Shown: positions 24,176-36,100 of the stretch, in pieces
How the letters are laid out: each line of letters begins with the position of its first letter
Position numbering within the stretch: the stretch's first letter is position 1
The notes under the pieces: generated by a model
The model's database searches: none
Told to the model about the DNA's origin: nothing
What the model saw: the letters and a program-made list of their open reading frames with translations, nothing else
Program-made: the position numbers and the translations under genes
NCBI RefSeq assembly: GCF_910596095.1
Contig: NC_056539.1
Coordinates: 25,938,501-26,002,500, forward strand
Length of the DNA stretch: 64,000 nucleotides
Origin: Thunnus maccoyii
Taxonomy: Eukaryota > Chordata > Actinopteri > Scombriformes > Scombridae
Direction: 5' to 3'

Positions 24176-26389
24176 GGTTAGGGAAAGATTGTGGTTTCAG
24201 TTAAATGTTAAAGTAAACTTGTCACAAGTCCAGTATCATTCCCTAACCTTTCCAAGAGCTTTCAGTGCCCAAAGATAATTAGTAGTATGTATGTAAATAT
24301 CATTTCTAGGGGACAGGATTGTTGCTGCAGTTGCATAAACTTAACCATACCTTAACCATAGCAGTGGAAGAATTTAGTCATTTTAGTACAAGGACTTGTT
24401 GGTGGTGGAGAAACAGAAAATCCACCCGAAACTCATCTTGCAGGAAATGAAGCATGTATTTTCCCAAATAAGAAATATACGCTATCTGAACAAAACACAT
24501 TAACAAAGTCTACTTTTTTTGTTACATTTAGACACCAAAAGAAACACACAGTCAAGTCTTTTTCAACAGATGGAGTTTGCTCTGCTGGCATCAAGATGTG
24601 GTTGAAAGCACTGCAAAAAACTAATAAGTGATCTTGAGTAAACAGTCTTTTCTCAAACTGCTGTTTCAAAGGTCAAGACTTAATGTTCAGGCCCGCCAGT
24701 TCAATTTGTTATGTTTGCATATATTTAGAACTAATATTATTAATATTATTAAGTTATTATTTATTATTTATATATTTATACCTAAATATATACCAAACAT
24801 ATATTGTCCTTATCTTCATTTTGGGGGTTACCATACACCTTTGTCTACTTATCACTGGTTATCCTGGTGCATTTTCAATTAAAGTAGTTCTTTAAAATTT
24901 AATTCCAGACTGGATTTGTGAGACAGAAAATCAATTTACACTTTTATTAAGTGGTTCTTGATTGAAAATGGTACAGCTTCCTTTGAATCTCAGTCACAGA
25001 CACTCCAGGCAAAGGTCAGCAGATACACAAACGAAAAAAAAAAAAAAAAAACTACTAAAGGATTTCATTAGGGTTAAAAATCTCAGCAAACATTTCCTCC
25101 TCTTAGAAAATATCAGAAGCTTTCATTAGCCATCATACACATGTTAGTGGAATAGATGGAGTGTGACGGGAAAAAGTGTGCACCTCTCGTTTGTTTTATG
25201 TTTGAGCAATGGTGGAGAAAATGGCTGAATAATACATGACATGGTGTTTTAATTAGCAGGCGCTGAAGGGCACATGGTAATTAAAACAGAGTTGTGTTAG
25301 GAAAGGTCAGATTTCAGCTGGTGCTGTGGCATGGAGTTAGCTTGAGAGGGTGCAAGTGGCGTGCAGGGATAATGCAGGATCCTGGGAAAAGGCGCTCACG
25401 CTCAAACTGTAAGTCTAATTCTGTGTACTTTTCCAAACAGATCTTTCTTCTCTTCATGGGGTCTGGATGTTAAGATATTTTATGGATGATTTGTTAAAAT
25501 TAAAAAGATTTCTGTCATGGAAAAAAAAAGCTTTGATAGTGTGATCAAAGTGTGTGAGCTTTGATAGTGTGATCTTCTCAAAACTAACCTCATTACAGTT
25601 ATCTTTGCTCTTGGACTTTAGCGTATTTGTATATACTACCCTCTCATTTTCTATAAATAGAATCTAAATTGCAAGAACTGCAGTATGTCTGCTCTCCTCA
25701 AACATTATATTAAGATCAAAATACTTTTTAGTCACAGAAAAAGTGACTTAATTTTATTTTACAGCTACAACAGTCAAATCTGATGCGTCCTGGTGTGAAG
25801 CCTTCATCAGAGCTTCTTGGTTTAAAGGGCACATCATGCAATCAACACTAAAAGTCAAAAAAAGTGGCACACAATCAAAGTGGTCAATGTCCGTGCAGCT
25901 TTATGTTAAATTAGAATATCATTTCTGATGCGTTTCAGCCGGAGACTTTCTTCAGAGCACAAGTAGTGTTTAATAGCAAGACAGTCATGGCAGCGACCTA
26001 ATCCCCAGCAGGTGTGTCACATCCAAATAGAGGCGCAGACTCAAAAGCGAAGTTATGTTTTAATGTGTCGACTGCTCTGATGGTGAGTCACCTGCTCTAC
26101 TTTGAGAACGGATTCATATTCTCTCCTTGGAATGCACACTTGTTATCTTTTTTGAATCATGCGATCAACAATTAGCAAGAAAATAATGAAACTAAATAAT
26201 CATTACACATTGCAATAATAATTACTGAATAAATGTGAATATGTATTACTTTAACTGTGACCCACAACACAAAGACAAGATAGAAAACTAAAGAAAAAAG
26301 AATGAAAAACATGTTTGATTGAATAATTTGTGATCATGACATGAGCTGATAAAGTGGCACAATAAAGTGAACGGCATATCAGTTACAGT
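24176..26389. other. Non-coding interval with two short repeat blocks
   Basis: No gene. AGCTTTGATAGTGTGATC occurs twice near 25530-25575. Two related blocks, CTGATGCGTCCTGGTGTGAA (about 25779) and CTGATGCGTTTCAGCC (about 25927), both run into CTTCAKCAGAGC or CTTCTTCAGAGC; this resembles the 'GATGCGTTTC...CTTCATCAGAG' end of a dispersed fish repeat. An A18 run lies at 25035-25052. Confidence 0.45.
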
Positions 26390-26930
26390 TTTTTCACAAT
26401 TGGTTACATGTGTGGGTCAAAAGTGAGCTCATTTTACACACGAAAGCAAATCCTTCCAGCAGACATGTGATTTCAACTGACAACAAGTCGAGTCAATCCA
26501 AACACACATTAACAACAGGCAAAGAATGTACAACAGTGCAGCTTTCAATAAGCTTTATTTGTGACAGTTTTTTTGTTTTTTGGTGGAGGGTTGATTGAAT
26601 ATAGATGCACTTCAGTGTGGTTATGATTTGGCAAATTGCTGTCCATATGAATACATGTTAGTCTTTGAACATAAAATGAGTTTTGCAGTGAGTATGTAAA
26701 CGTTTGCTAAATGTTCTGCAGATCCACAGAGTTTTGTTGGCTGTTTGTGTTTGAATGAGAAAAATATTCAGGAAATTTTAAGGTTGTAGTCATCGAATGT
26801 TTTTTGTGTGAAAGCAATGCAAATGTTGTCACAGTTTGGTCCATAATTGTTGCCGTTGTTTTGACTGTGTGAAGAGTTTTCAAGGTGCATACTCAGTATT
26901 GAACCATGCACGTAACCAACTGTAAAAAAA
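26390..26930. mobile_element. Non-autonomous element with about 35-bp inverted ends
   Basis: The left end is ATTGGTTACATGTGTGGGTC then AAAAGTGAG. The right end, in reverse complement, is GTTGGTTACGTGCATGGTTC then AATACTGAG. That is about 80% identity over 30 bases, with poly-T/poly-A next to each end. The interior (about 470 bases) is non-coding. This is a MITE-like element; superfamily and target duplication are not resolved. Confidence 0.6.
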
Positions 26931-28924
26931 ATTGTTACCACCTTCTCAAATCTTCAAAAGATAACGCTTTCACCACACTTCACCTCACATTAGTCAATCA
27001 CTAATTGCTTCCTTCCCACTAACACTCAGGGGATGATGGATATTAGTTCCCCCCTTGTTACCACATATAATGGCTTAAAACACATCCTCTTTAACTATAG
27101 ATGATAGCTGAAACCTTGTCATATTTAGTCAACTCACACACCATCTGTAATCGTTTCCCTGGCTTGTAGAGTTTGAACAAACTCACAAACTGGCCTTTGA
27201 CTATTCCCAGCCTGAGGAACTCAAAAGCTGCCTTGATGATAACACGGTCCGACAATGTGACAGGAGCCAAGGAACAAAGCTTGACACCACAAGGCCTTCC
27301 ATCCTCCCATAATACATATTGCTCACTCCTCCTCACACACAAACACAAACACCACAGGGGATTTGTCGCCCATCCACACTGAAATCATCCCCCTCCTCAG
27401 CCTTTCCTGTGTTAGAGTTATTACCTGTTTCTATTATATCTTTCATGTAGGGCCAATAAAGCTTGAATCAGGTTATGAGACACAAACCCAGAGCTGAACA
27501 TTTCAACCTTTATTAAGCTATCTGTTACTATGAGAGGAAGCATGCACGCACACAGACACACACACACAATCACACAGAAGCTCACACCACCGACAAAGAC
27601 AGGACCAGGAGAGCGTAAAAACAAAATGATTACATCCGAGAAGAACAGATGGGGACAGTGTGGAGGGAGGAATGCTGGAGGAGAAGGGGAAACCAAATGA
27701 AAGGGAAATGAAATAAGATATCCCTATGTGAGTAGACAAGTGGCGAGAACCCAGCAGGCAGCCAGCTATTGTCACTGCAGCCTTGAAAGTGTACCATCGC
27801 ACAGCAACCACCCAACTGTAAGTACTATTTACAAAATGTGAAAGCACTGTTATTTATGTGTGATCCATTACTCCACAGAGAACAGAAGAAGTCAAGTGTA
27901 CTCAAAGACAATGTGGAGAAATGCCACTCCGCTGTTTTTTACACACGCTGCACTGTCATGAGGTCACTGGTCTTCTGGGTAGTTCTTCTTATTCTTCAAA
28001 AGTTTGTTTCTCGTTAGTGTGAAATGCTCAAAGCCATTAAATTAAGCAAACAGACCCCATAGGATTGTACACATTCAGTGAAAGTGTCAGTGTGTGCAGA
28101 ATTCAGACTCAGAGCAGACAGTCCTGGTGAGTGAACTGAGAAAAATGCCTCAACTGTCATCTGTCGCCCTCTAAGAGAACATATGCAAGCAGAAACAAAA
28201 ATCACACTGTACTCAGGCTGGCAACATTTCCATGCAGACTGGACATATTCATTCATTCATTCATTCATCACTCTTCCACTACATTCTGTTGGGTTTGTTT
28301 GCCTGGAGCAAATATGTGGCTTGAGTGAAATATAGTGTATACTAGGATTAACAAATGGCTCCCAGGTCCTTGGGGGACCTTGGGTCAATCAATTCTCAAG
28401 TTTTGAGTTCAAAGGTTGCGTGATTTCTAGAAATAACACTGATTTTTTTTTTACTGATGAGGGCAATTAGTCAGAAAACCAGAACACTGTAGAACAAAGT
28501 TAAAGAAATGTAGTTAAAATGTAATGTGATGCAATGATAATCCTGTTATGACTATCTAATAGGCTTTATGGGTAAAATGAACACAGACTGAATCCCTGTT
28601 TAAACAAGCAGTTCAAATAACAAATAAGAAGAAACATAATTCTTCTGATCAGAGAAAAAAATATAATTTTGCCTAAAACTTTCATTTGTAAGTGATTTGT
28701 AAATATTTTAGTGGAGTTCTAGTCTCCTTTGTAACAACACTTAAAAACAATCACTTTAATATTCCAGTAGTGCTGCATTCCTATTGAATGCAAGTGAGTC
28801 AACAGTTGTTGTAGTTGTTGTCATGATAGGCCAACTTTTTCATTTCTGAGAATATTTTTCAAAAGACTTTCTATTAGCAATATCAGAGCAAAGTGCCCGA
28901 CACTTTATAGAATTAGGAACATAG
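26931..28924. other. Non-coding interval, no gene seen
   Basis: Holds short CA tracts (27540-27570) and (ATTC)n at 28249-28268. The 80-109-codon open frames on the - strand run through CA-rich sequence and have no splice context. Confidence 0.5.
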
Positions 28925-29460
28925 TGATTTTGCTGGGCGGGAACCTCCTGGCTGTTCCAAAGGCAAGGTCGAGGACTAGATTAAGGGCACTGAGCTTTCA
29001 GGGCATCTCTACTGTGGAACGACCTGCCCGAGGAACTCAGACTTGCAAAATAAGCCTTCTTTTACGTTGCTCTTGAAAGCTCTCTTTTACTGTAAGGCGT
29101 TCCTATAATCCTATTTAATCTGGCAAACGTGTGTGTGTGTGTGAGGTTGTGTATGTCTCTGTGCATGTACGTACTGTATACGTTTATACTGTATATGAAG
29201 AAATTTATGTGCACATGTACACATAGTATATATAACTTCATTTTTCATTTCAGTTTTTCATTTTGTCCTAAAATTTTGGTCAAATCTTTAGTTTTATTGG
29301 TCCCTTATTTGTTAATATTTGATTATTTTTTTTTGTTACAGTTTTCATTTTATTATTTTTTATTTTATTATTATATTACCTTATGCTTGCCCTTTGTAAA
29401 ATACTTTGTAGTCACTGATTGTAAAAAGTGGTATATAAATAAACTTTATTATTATTATGT
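28925..29460 (+). mobile_element. 3' end of a LINE retrotransposon (reverse transcriptase C-terminus plus tail)
   Basis: Two frames separated by a +1 shift give VPKARSRTRLRALSF and then LLWNDLPEELRLAK (about 28950-29050). This is the typical C-terminal ending of CR1/L2/Rex1-type reverse transcriptase frames. About 400 bases of non-coding sequence follow, interrupted by TG repeats, ending in GTATATAAATAAACTTTATT and an ATT-rich tail near 29440-29460, the usual 3' end of such elements. It is a 5'-truncated, inactive copy. The exact clade is uncertain. Confidence 0.65.
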
Positions 29461-29990
29461 TATTATTGTAACAAAATACAGCAAAGGAAAAATGCATTAT
29501 ACACACTATAATTCCATCCATAAGTAACACAATGACAGAATGTATGACTATTTTGGTCATGAGTTTCATACATTTTCCGTAATAAAACATCTAAAAACAA
29601 AAATCTTATCTGATGGGGGGCTCTGGGGACAAAATCTTACCAAATGAGGGCCTGCAGTTTAATTTATGTCAGTTTAGAGGTCCTTAACGTGAAAACGTTT
29701 GAGAACTACTGGTATATTTATATGAGGCCATAAATAAGAATAACATTTATTTGAGAACAGAAATTTGTCTTCAAAGGGGAGCCACAGCACCTGTACTGCG
29801 ATTTCATTATTTCTGTGGCGTTAACACAAATTAGAATTATATATTACAATGTTTAATTAGAATAGTATCGGCTATGTTAGTTTTTACTATATAATACAGT
29901 ACCACGAGGAGCTGTTGTGCTCCTCCATCATGAAACAAAGCTGAGCGTGTTGCGCCATCGTGTGGTTGAATCTCGTTACTGCAGCTGGCA
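29461..29990. other. Upstream region of CFAP144, no gene seen
   Basis: AT-rich sequence containing no supported feature until the promoter motifs at 29992-30012. A few CpGs appear from about 29905 on. Confidence 0.5.
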
Positions 29991-29991
29991 G

Positions 29992-30012
29992 TGTTTACCG
30001 TTGCTAGGTAAC
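29992..30012 (+). promoter_or_regulatory. Forkhead motif plus RFX X-box in the CFAP144 promoter
   Basis: TGTTTAC at 29992-29998 matches a forkhead (FOXJ1-type) site. GTTGCTAGGTAAC at 30000-30012 fits the X-box pattern RYYRYY-N(1-3)-RRYRAC exactly with a 1-base spacer. It lies 93 bases before the CFAP144 start codon. RFX and FOXJ1 factors are the established activators of motile-cilium genes, so position and gene identity agree. Binding itself is inferred. Confidence 0.75.
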
Positions 30013-30105
30013 GCGCATAGAAATCAAACATAAACTCCTTCATCTCGTCAAAAGCCTGTTAATTTTACCAGCTCTGTCAGTATCAGTGCTGTTTGGTTTT
30101 ACACC

Positions 30106-32383
30106 ATGGCAGGAAGGGATAAAATTGATTTGGTCCATCAAAACCAGATTCACGTGGAGACGATCCGGAAAGAGCAAAGATACCAGAAACTCCACACGGA
30201 GTTCAGCATCAATCCACACAGAAAACGTGAGTTCTTCACCTCTTATCTTTATTTATAACACAAAAGATGATTGCTTGTTACTGTTACCTAGATATTAGCT
30301 AACTTTGAGGAGGTAAACAGCAATATGTGATTTCCAGAAACCATGTTCACATACTGAGTCAAATCACTGTTTTCCATGGGACTATTTCTTTGGTAGAAGC
30401 TGCTGACAGGCATGTCAATTAAAGGCACAATTTGTGATTCAAATGCAAACAAAAAAAGAAGATATTTAGAGCTCTTTCCTGACAAAAAGTGAAAATTTGC
30501 TTAGATGAAGATAGTTAGATAGCCTATAAAAATTAAACCATCTCTATGTGCTTTTGTTGCATTGTGGTACCTGTATGGTTGTGTTACACTGTATTTAATA
30601 ACTTCCTTCTCTGCTTTCCTCTTTTCCTCCACAATGTGTCTCCACTGTCTCTTAGTACATGTCCTGCCAGACAAACCCATGTCCAGGAAACCAACCGAAG
30701 TGATTGCAGAAAACTGTAAGTTTACTCTAGAAACTAAAAGGGATAAAGTGCATGTGCTTTTAATGCACAGCAATGTCAACAACAAATGTATTAGCTTCTT
30801 TTTCTGCTTAAAATGTTTGTTTACATCATTGAATATTTTGTCAGTTCTTATCAGATGTGACAAACATGAAATATTTTTTTCCCTACAAGTTGGACAGTAT
30901 ATGTAGCCTGCTGTAAATATACCGTATTTTTTTATATTTATGTGGTCAAAATTACTGATTGAACATTAACCCTCTAAACATGAAAACAATTGTCAACTGA
31001 TTCACTTAAGCTACTTATTCTCGTTCAGGGTCACTACATAACTGCAATCTGTCCCAGCATGCTGATAGCTTTCCACTCGGTGGTGAATAAAGAGGAAAAG
31101 GCAGTCGCATTTTTTGCATATCTAGTGTGGACTGTGGGAGGGAAAGCATGCTTGCACAATCAGAATTTGTGATGCTTCATATTTGCACTCCCTAAATCAC
31201 AGTCCCCATGTATTCTAGTGATACAGGTTCATTGATTGGAGACATTAAAATGCAGACAGGAATGGGTGTTATTTCTTTGTGTTACTGCTTTGTTGGATTT
31301 AAATAGGCCTATGACCCGAGTGGTCCGTCTGTGTCAAATGCATGCTGGGTTAACCTTCCTGGGTCACGATTTCGGCCCTTTGTAATCCTGGAACGGAATG
31401 AATTTCTGATCATGTGCTTTCCTCTTTTCAAGTGGATTTCATCAATGCCTTCCACAAGGCTCGTGAGGAACCCACCAAGAAATATGCAATGCCAATGACT
31501 GAGAGTCAGGAGATTGGATGGGTGTCCACTCCACTGGTGAGGAAAACATTTCTTTATCATTTTGTTAGAATTAATAACCAAACTGCAGAGTATCAGGGTG
31601 AGCAGAGAGTGTGTAATTAAGTTGGAGGACCTGAATTCAGGCACACGTCCTTCGGTCTCTGAATTGCGGTAAAATTTTGACCCTGACCATATCTGATCTA
31701 AGAGTCTAGAAAATGTTGCTTTATGGACTGGGAGACAAATCAGTGAGAATATGAAAGATGTCACAAAAGGTCATGTAAGAGTAACATATGAGAGTTTTTT
31801 TTAGAGTCCCAGGGATTTTCGCTGTCACCTCACAGAAAGAAGGTAGATTTGTTTTGTTTTAAAATCGTTGCTTGGCATGGGACTGTAAAAAAGCAAAAAA
31901 AATAAAATCCACATTACAGCTGGCTAGTCTATAACTGCGGATGATTTGATACAACTGAGACATTAAACTGCAAAAAAATGAATCTTAAAATGATGTTCAG
32001 TTCTACATTCATGGTTACTTCTGTGTGTGAACAACAGATTATTGATTCTATTCCAAAATGTAAATGGTATGAACCCAAAAGTATTAGTGGATTTTTGAGC
32101 AAAACCATGTTCTGTGTTGCTTTCAGAATTTTGAATATTGCAAAAGATTTTTATAATCAGCAGTCAAACCCATAAGGGAACAACACAAGGATGAGCAAGT
32201 CTTTTCTTGTCTGATATAACGGAACTTTGAATCCACCTTTATCTCCAGATCTTACTCATATCTGTCCATTATTATTTCCCCCCCCAGATTCCATCCAGCC
32301 GCAACGACGAGAGGTTCAATTTCTACCGATTCACCACTGACGTCACCAAATACAAGGAATCTGCCCTGCGTGCATCGAGTTAG
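30106..32383 (+). CDS. cfap144: Cilia- and flagella-associated protein 144 (FAM183A family), 4 exons
   Basis: The protein is a small component of motile cilia, reported for the family as lying inside the axonemal doublet microtubules. Coding exons are 30106-30226, 30656-30715, 31433-31536 and 32288-32383, all with GT-AG introns and phases that join cleanly into 126 residues; human CFAP144 is about 134. Diagnostic parts are DLVHQNQIHVE (8-18), RYQKLHTEFSINPHRK (25-40), PMSRKP (47-52) and the near-invariant SQEIGWVSTPL (85-95), then a basic tail starting at the NDERFNFYR region. The ATG lies in a good context (ACACCATGG), is the first in the exon and begins MAGR as in relatives. No defect is seen. 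It faces EBNA1BP2 tail to tail. An X-box and forkhead site upstream suggest control by the ciliogenesis programme. Identity is read by eye against the known family. Confidence 0.92.
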
Positions 32384-32434
32384 ACCATGAAAGACATATT
32401 AGAGATCTCCATAAAGTGAACACCTCTTTTCAGA

Positions 32435-32440
32435 TTTATT
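32435..32440 (-). terminator. Possible distal polyadenylation signal for EBNA1BP2
   Basis: TTTATT on the + strand reads AATAAA on the - strand, about 720 bases beyond the EBNA1BP2 stop and only 52 bases after the CFAP144 stop. If used, the two 3' UTRs would overlap. No closer canonical signal was noticed. Confidence 0.25.
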
Positions 32441-32686
32441 TGTTTATCATACAAACATAACAGTTGTCATCGCCAGAAGCTGCCCTTTTGTATTTCCATC
32501 TTTGCAGACCTAAGAAAAACACTTGCGGGGGGAAACATTTGCACAGGTCTACACAAAGCACACTTGGCCATCACGTACTAATCATATTAATGAATGGGAA
32601 AGGGCAAAACTGACAGCTGCTCAATATTATAAAATGTCATGTCACATGGGAGAGAATCAATCATGTCAAGGAGCTGAGTTAGAAAA

Positions 32687-32692
32687 AATAAA
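32687..32692 (+). terminator. Candidate polyadenylation signal for CFAP144
   Basis: AATAAA lies about 300 bases after the CFAP144 stop. A second AATAAA at 32833-32838 is an alternative. Neither can be confirmed without transcript ends. Confidence 0.4.
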
Positions 32693-33156
32693 ACTGAATA
32701 CACCAAATTCCACTGAGCACACACTAAATTATATGGCAAGGAGGTTGGTGTGTATATATATATAGAGGCATAATCACAGAAAGTAGCTTTAAACCACCTT
32801 ATCAAAGAGGCATATACAAAAAACTGACAACTAATAAAGAAAAAAAGACAACTTCTTAACTATTAAATTCTCTCACTTTTTTAAGAACCTTGGGAAAACA
32901 CTGTATGTTGGGTAGCTCTATGCAGTCCAGTCTGCGACCATGTCCATCAAACAGCTTCCTTAGCAATATGACAGGACGTCTCTCTCTCTCTCCGTTTCTG
33001 TGTGTGGCTTGAAGGGGGTAAAGATAGTCCTCCATAATCAATCCAGACACACTTTTATGGAAGGTATATTGTACCAAAAGTGAAGAAGAAGAGTCCATGT
33101 TCCTGTCTAGAAGCAAAGTCCGAAGTCCAGCCTGTTCACCAGCCTCCATCTGTTTT

Positions 33157-36100
33157 TTATGAGCGAGACTTCATCTTCTTGCGTACAGACTTGCCCGGAC
33201 GTTTCTGAAAGCAAAAGTTTAAAAAAAAATAATTAGCTTCTCTACAGTACAGAGCTGTTTTTTCTAAATTGTCGCCAAATTCTCATTATCCAATTGATGA
33301 CATTGATCTTATTGTTTGTTTTTACAGTTTGATTGACAAACTAGGTTGTGATCACAGTTAAGTTTCAAATGTCCAGAGTTTCAGACCACTCAAACACAAC
33401 AGCATTAATCTGGGGTCACTGCATTGGTTTGAAAGGTGACTCAGCAGCCTGCAGAGTATATGCTAGTATACCTAGCACACTCACTGTCTCTTACTCTCCG
33501 TCTATCCTTTTCTTTTTGTCTGTCATTGGTATTTGAGAGGAACCATCAGGACTCAGATGCAGAGAAACTTTTTCTATGTCTGACTTCAGACTTTCTGAAC
33601 GACTCTCAGTCATCTTTTTGTGATTGCCTCTATTGAAGACAATCAGGTTTTCTCCTGTTGTCTCTGTTTGAACAGCCACAAGGAGATCAGAACTGTGCCA
33701 CACACGAGCAACCCAGATCCTTTGTGCCTAAACAAATCCAAAACCCCCTTGGCACACTTAATTTACATTTTTGAGATTACTCACTGTTCCACTTTGCCCG
33801 TTTAAAAAATAGACAGCGTCTATTTTTAGGGTGGATGCTGTGAGGTATTAAACTCTTGTGCAGCGCTATTTGTGGCCTGCAACGACTACAACTTGTGATT
33901 GAGGTTAATGTAATAGTTAATTATAAGTGGATGCTGTGTGTGCGTGTGTGTGTGTGTGTGTGTGTGGAAAGCAGGTGGTCCGACCCACCCACTGGTGCAA
34001 CAGGGTGAATATTTAACCACATAAAATATTTCAAACCAAAAGGATAATACAACAGAGTTAGTTAGATTAAACAACTACTATTGACTTTGTGTTTGTCAGA
34101 GTTAACGTGCACATTTATGAACTTTGCTTTAGCCTGTCCAAAATGAAACTGAATCAATACAGTGTAGTAATTATGTCTAGTTTAAATGCATTTAAATATG
34201 TCTTAACAGATTAGTAACATAAGTTGTAAATAAAATTAGCATAGCCTATATTTCTGAACTACATCACCAAAGCAAACAGGTAAATAAAAACACACTTTAG
34301 AATTCAAATGTTCTGATTCCTCTGTGTTAACATTTCCTCATTGCTTCATGCTCCCAAAAAAATGTAATTTGGCTAAAATAGACTTTATATTATACAGTGC
34401 AAAGTAGTGCAACACATCCAGACTCTTGTAACAGAGACTTTCCACTTAGCCACCGACATGAAAAACACACAAACACTCCTTCCTGCCAATGTTATTCAAG
34501 AGTTAGTGTTGACGTATCCTAACTATATCGGTTCCCTTGAGAACGATTTCTGCATTTCTTAAATCAGTCAGCGGTGTTTCTGTGTGCGTGACTCACGTTT
34601 TGTTTCCCTCCTTTGCCTTTCTTTCCTCCTTTTCCGCCCTTTGCGTGAGCCACTTTGGCGCGGAAACTGGAAACATCGTTATGGCTCTCTTTGGTGTTCC
34701 ACTTCTTTCCGCTCTTCTTGCCTCCGAAGCCGAACTTCTGGTCCTTATATTTTCTCTTTGCGTTGGGGCTGTCAAAATAGCAGTCATGTTTAGGGGTTTT
34801 GAGAAGATGCCACAACAACATAACAAAAAAAAATCCAAATACCAAGCTTGATGTTTATTACAGCACACAGCTTACCCCTTTTTGTTTAATGTCTTCTTGG
34901 AGCCCTGAGCAGAGTCTTTACCCGTCTTTTGGTCTCCTTCCAGGAAATCCAGTTTGTCAGTCATTCCTAAGAGAAGGGAGGAAAAGAAATGTTAAACCTC
35001 GGCATGAATTTGAAAACAGTCACACATGAAGTTTTTGGGGAACAGCAGGGAAAGAGCTGTAAGGTATTCTGCATCAATAACCGTCGAGACTGTTTGCCAC
35101 TTTTTTACCAGTGCGGAACAAATGGCAGTCACACAGTTTTCACCTCTGTTGGTGCAGTGAAAACAAATGACAAATGATTTTCAAAGTTGGAATGAACTCA
35201 CACCCCTAAGGACCCACCTTTCTGGTATTTCTTTACAGCCGACATCATGGCCTTCTTCTCCTTCTGTCTCTTCTGGATCACTTCGATTTGGACCTGGCAT
35301 GCAAAAAAGGTTTTTTGAGGACTTGTACCAGGGCGATCTAAGGTAGACACTGTTGTTTCCAACCTCCGTCTTTGCTGCTACTTCCCAATGAACAAAGTAC
35401 AGTAACACGGAATACAAAAAAAAGTCACTTAGAAAACGGGGACCAACCTTCTTGCCAAACTTCCTTTGTTCACGGAGTTTCTTTGCCTTCTCTGACTTCT
35501 CCAGTATCGCCTGCTTTGAAATCAGCTTTTGCCTGATCTGGACAGAGGAACAGAAATATGTTTTTATTTTTCAATATTTGATTCAAATGTGATGCTGAGA
35601 AGGTTTGAGAAGGATTTTTGGGTTCAGATTTGAAAAAGAAAAAAAACCCCAAACAGCTGTAGCTTTATCATTTGCAGTTAAAAACCTTCAGTTTTCTCTT
35701 CATAAAATTATATACATTTTGAGTGAACTACATGTGTGTAATCATGTAAGAGACCAGACCCTTGTGATGAACAAACTGCTCACCTTCTGCATGTGCTGAT
35801 CCGACTTGGCCATCTCAGCAAAGTAATCCTCAGGCCTCTTGGTGGATATGCCATGCTTATTTAGGAGGGGCAGCGCCTCAAGAACTGTAGCTTGAGCTTG
35901 ACGATAGCTGTGAGTTGACAAACACATGTATCATGAAGGGGTTACAGGTCCATTCTGTGGAGGTGGATGTATTTTAGCAAAAAGCATTCTGTTGTTATCC
36001 TCAAAAGCATGATGTTCACACTCACAAGAACATCTCCCTCTGGAAATCATCTTCTGCATTGACTTCTCCATTGGCCACACTGGGGACTTTCCCTTCAGCT

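Noticed and set aside
29129..29527. 132-codon + strand frame rich in Tyr/Phe/Ile
   Set aside because: It runs through TG repeats and the AT-rich tail of a LINE; codon content follows base composition only.
31309..31764. 151-codon open frame on the - strand, the longest after the Gypsy pol frame
   Set aside because: It lies antisense across CFAP144 exon 3 and its introns, with no splice logic or family resemblance; exon 3 itself is clearly coding on the + strand.
34967..35783. Intronic snoRNAs in EBNA1BP2 (a TGATAAAG and a CTGA in intron 4; hairpin potential in intron 6)
   Set aside because: Ribosome-biogenesis genes often host snoRNAs, so I looked, but no proper C/D box pair with terminal stem and no H/ACA layout could be found.
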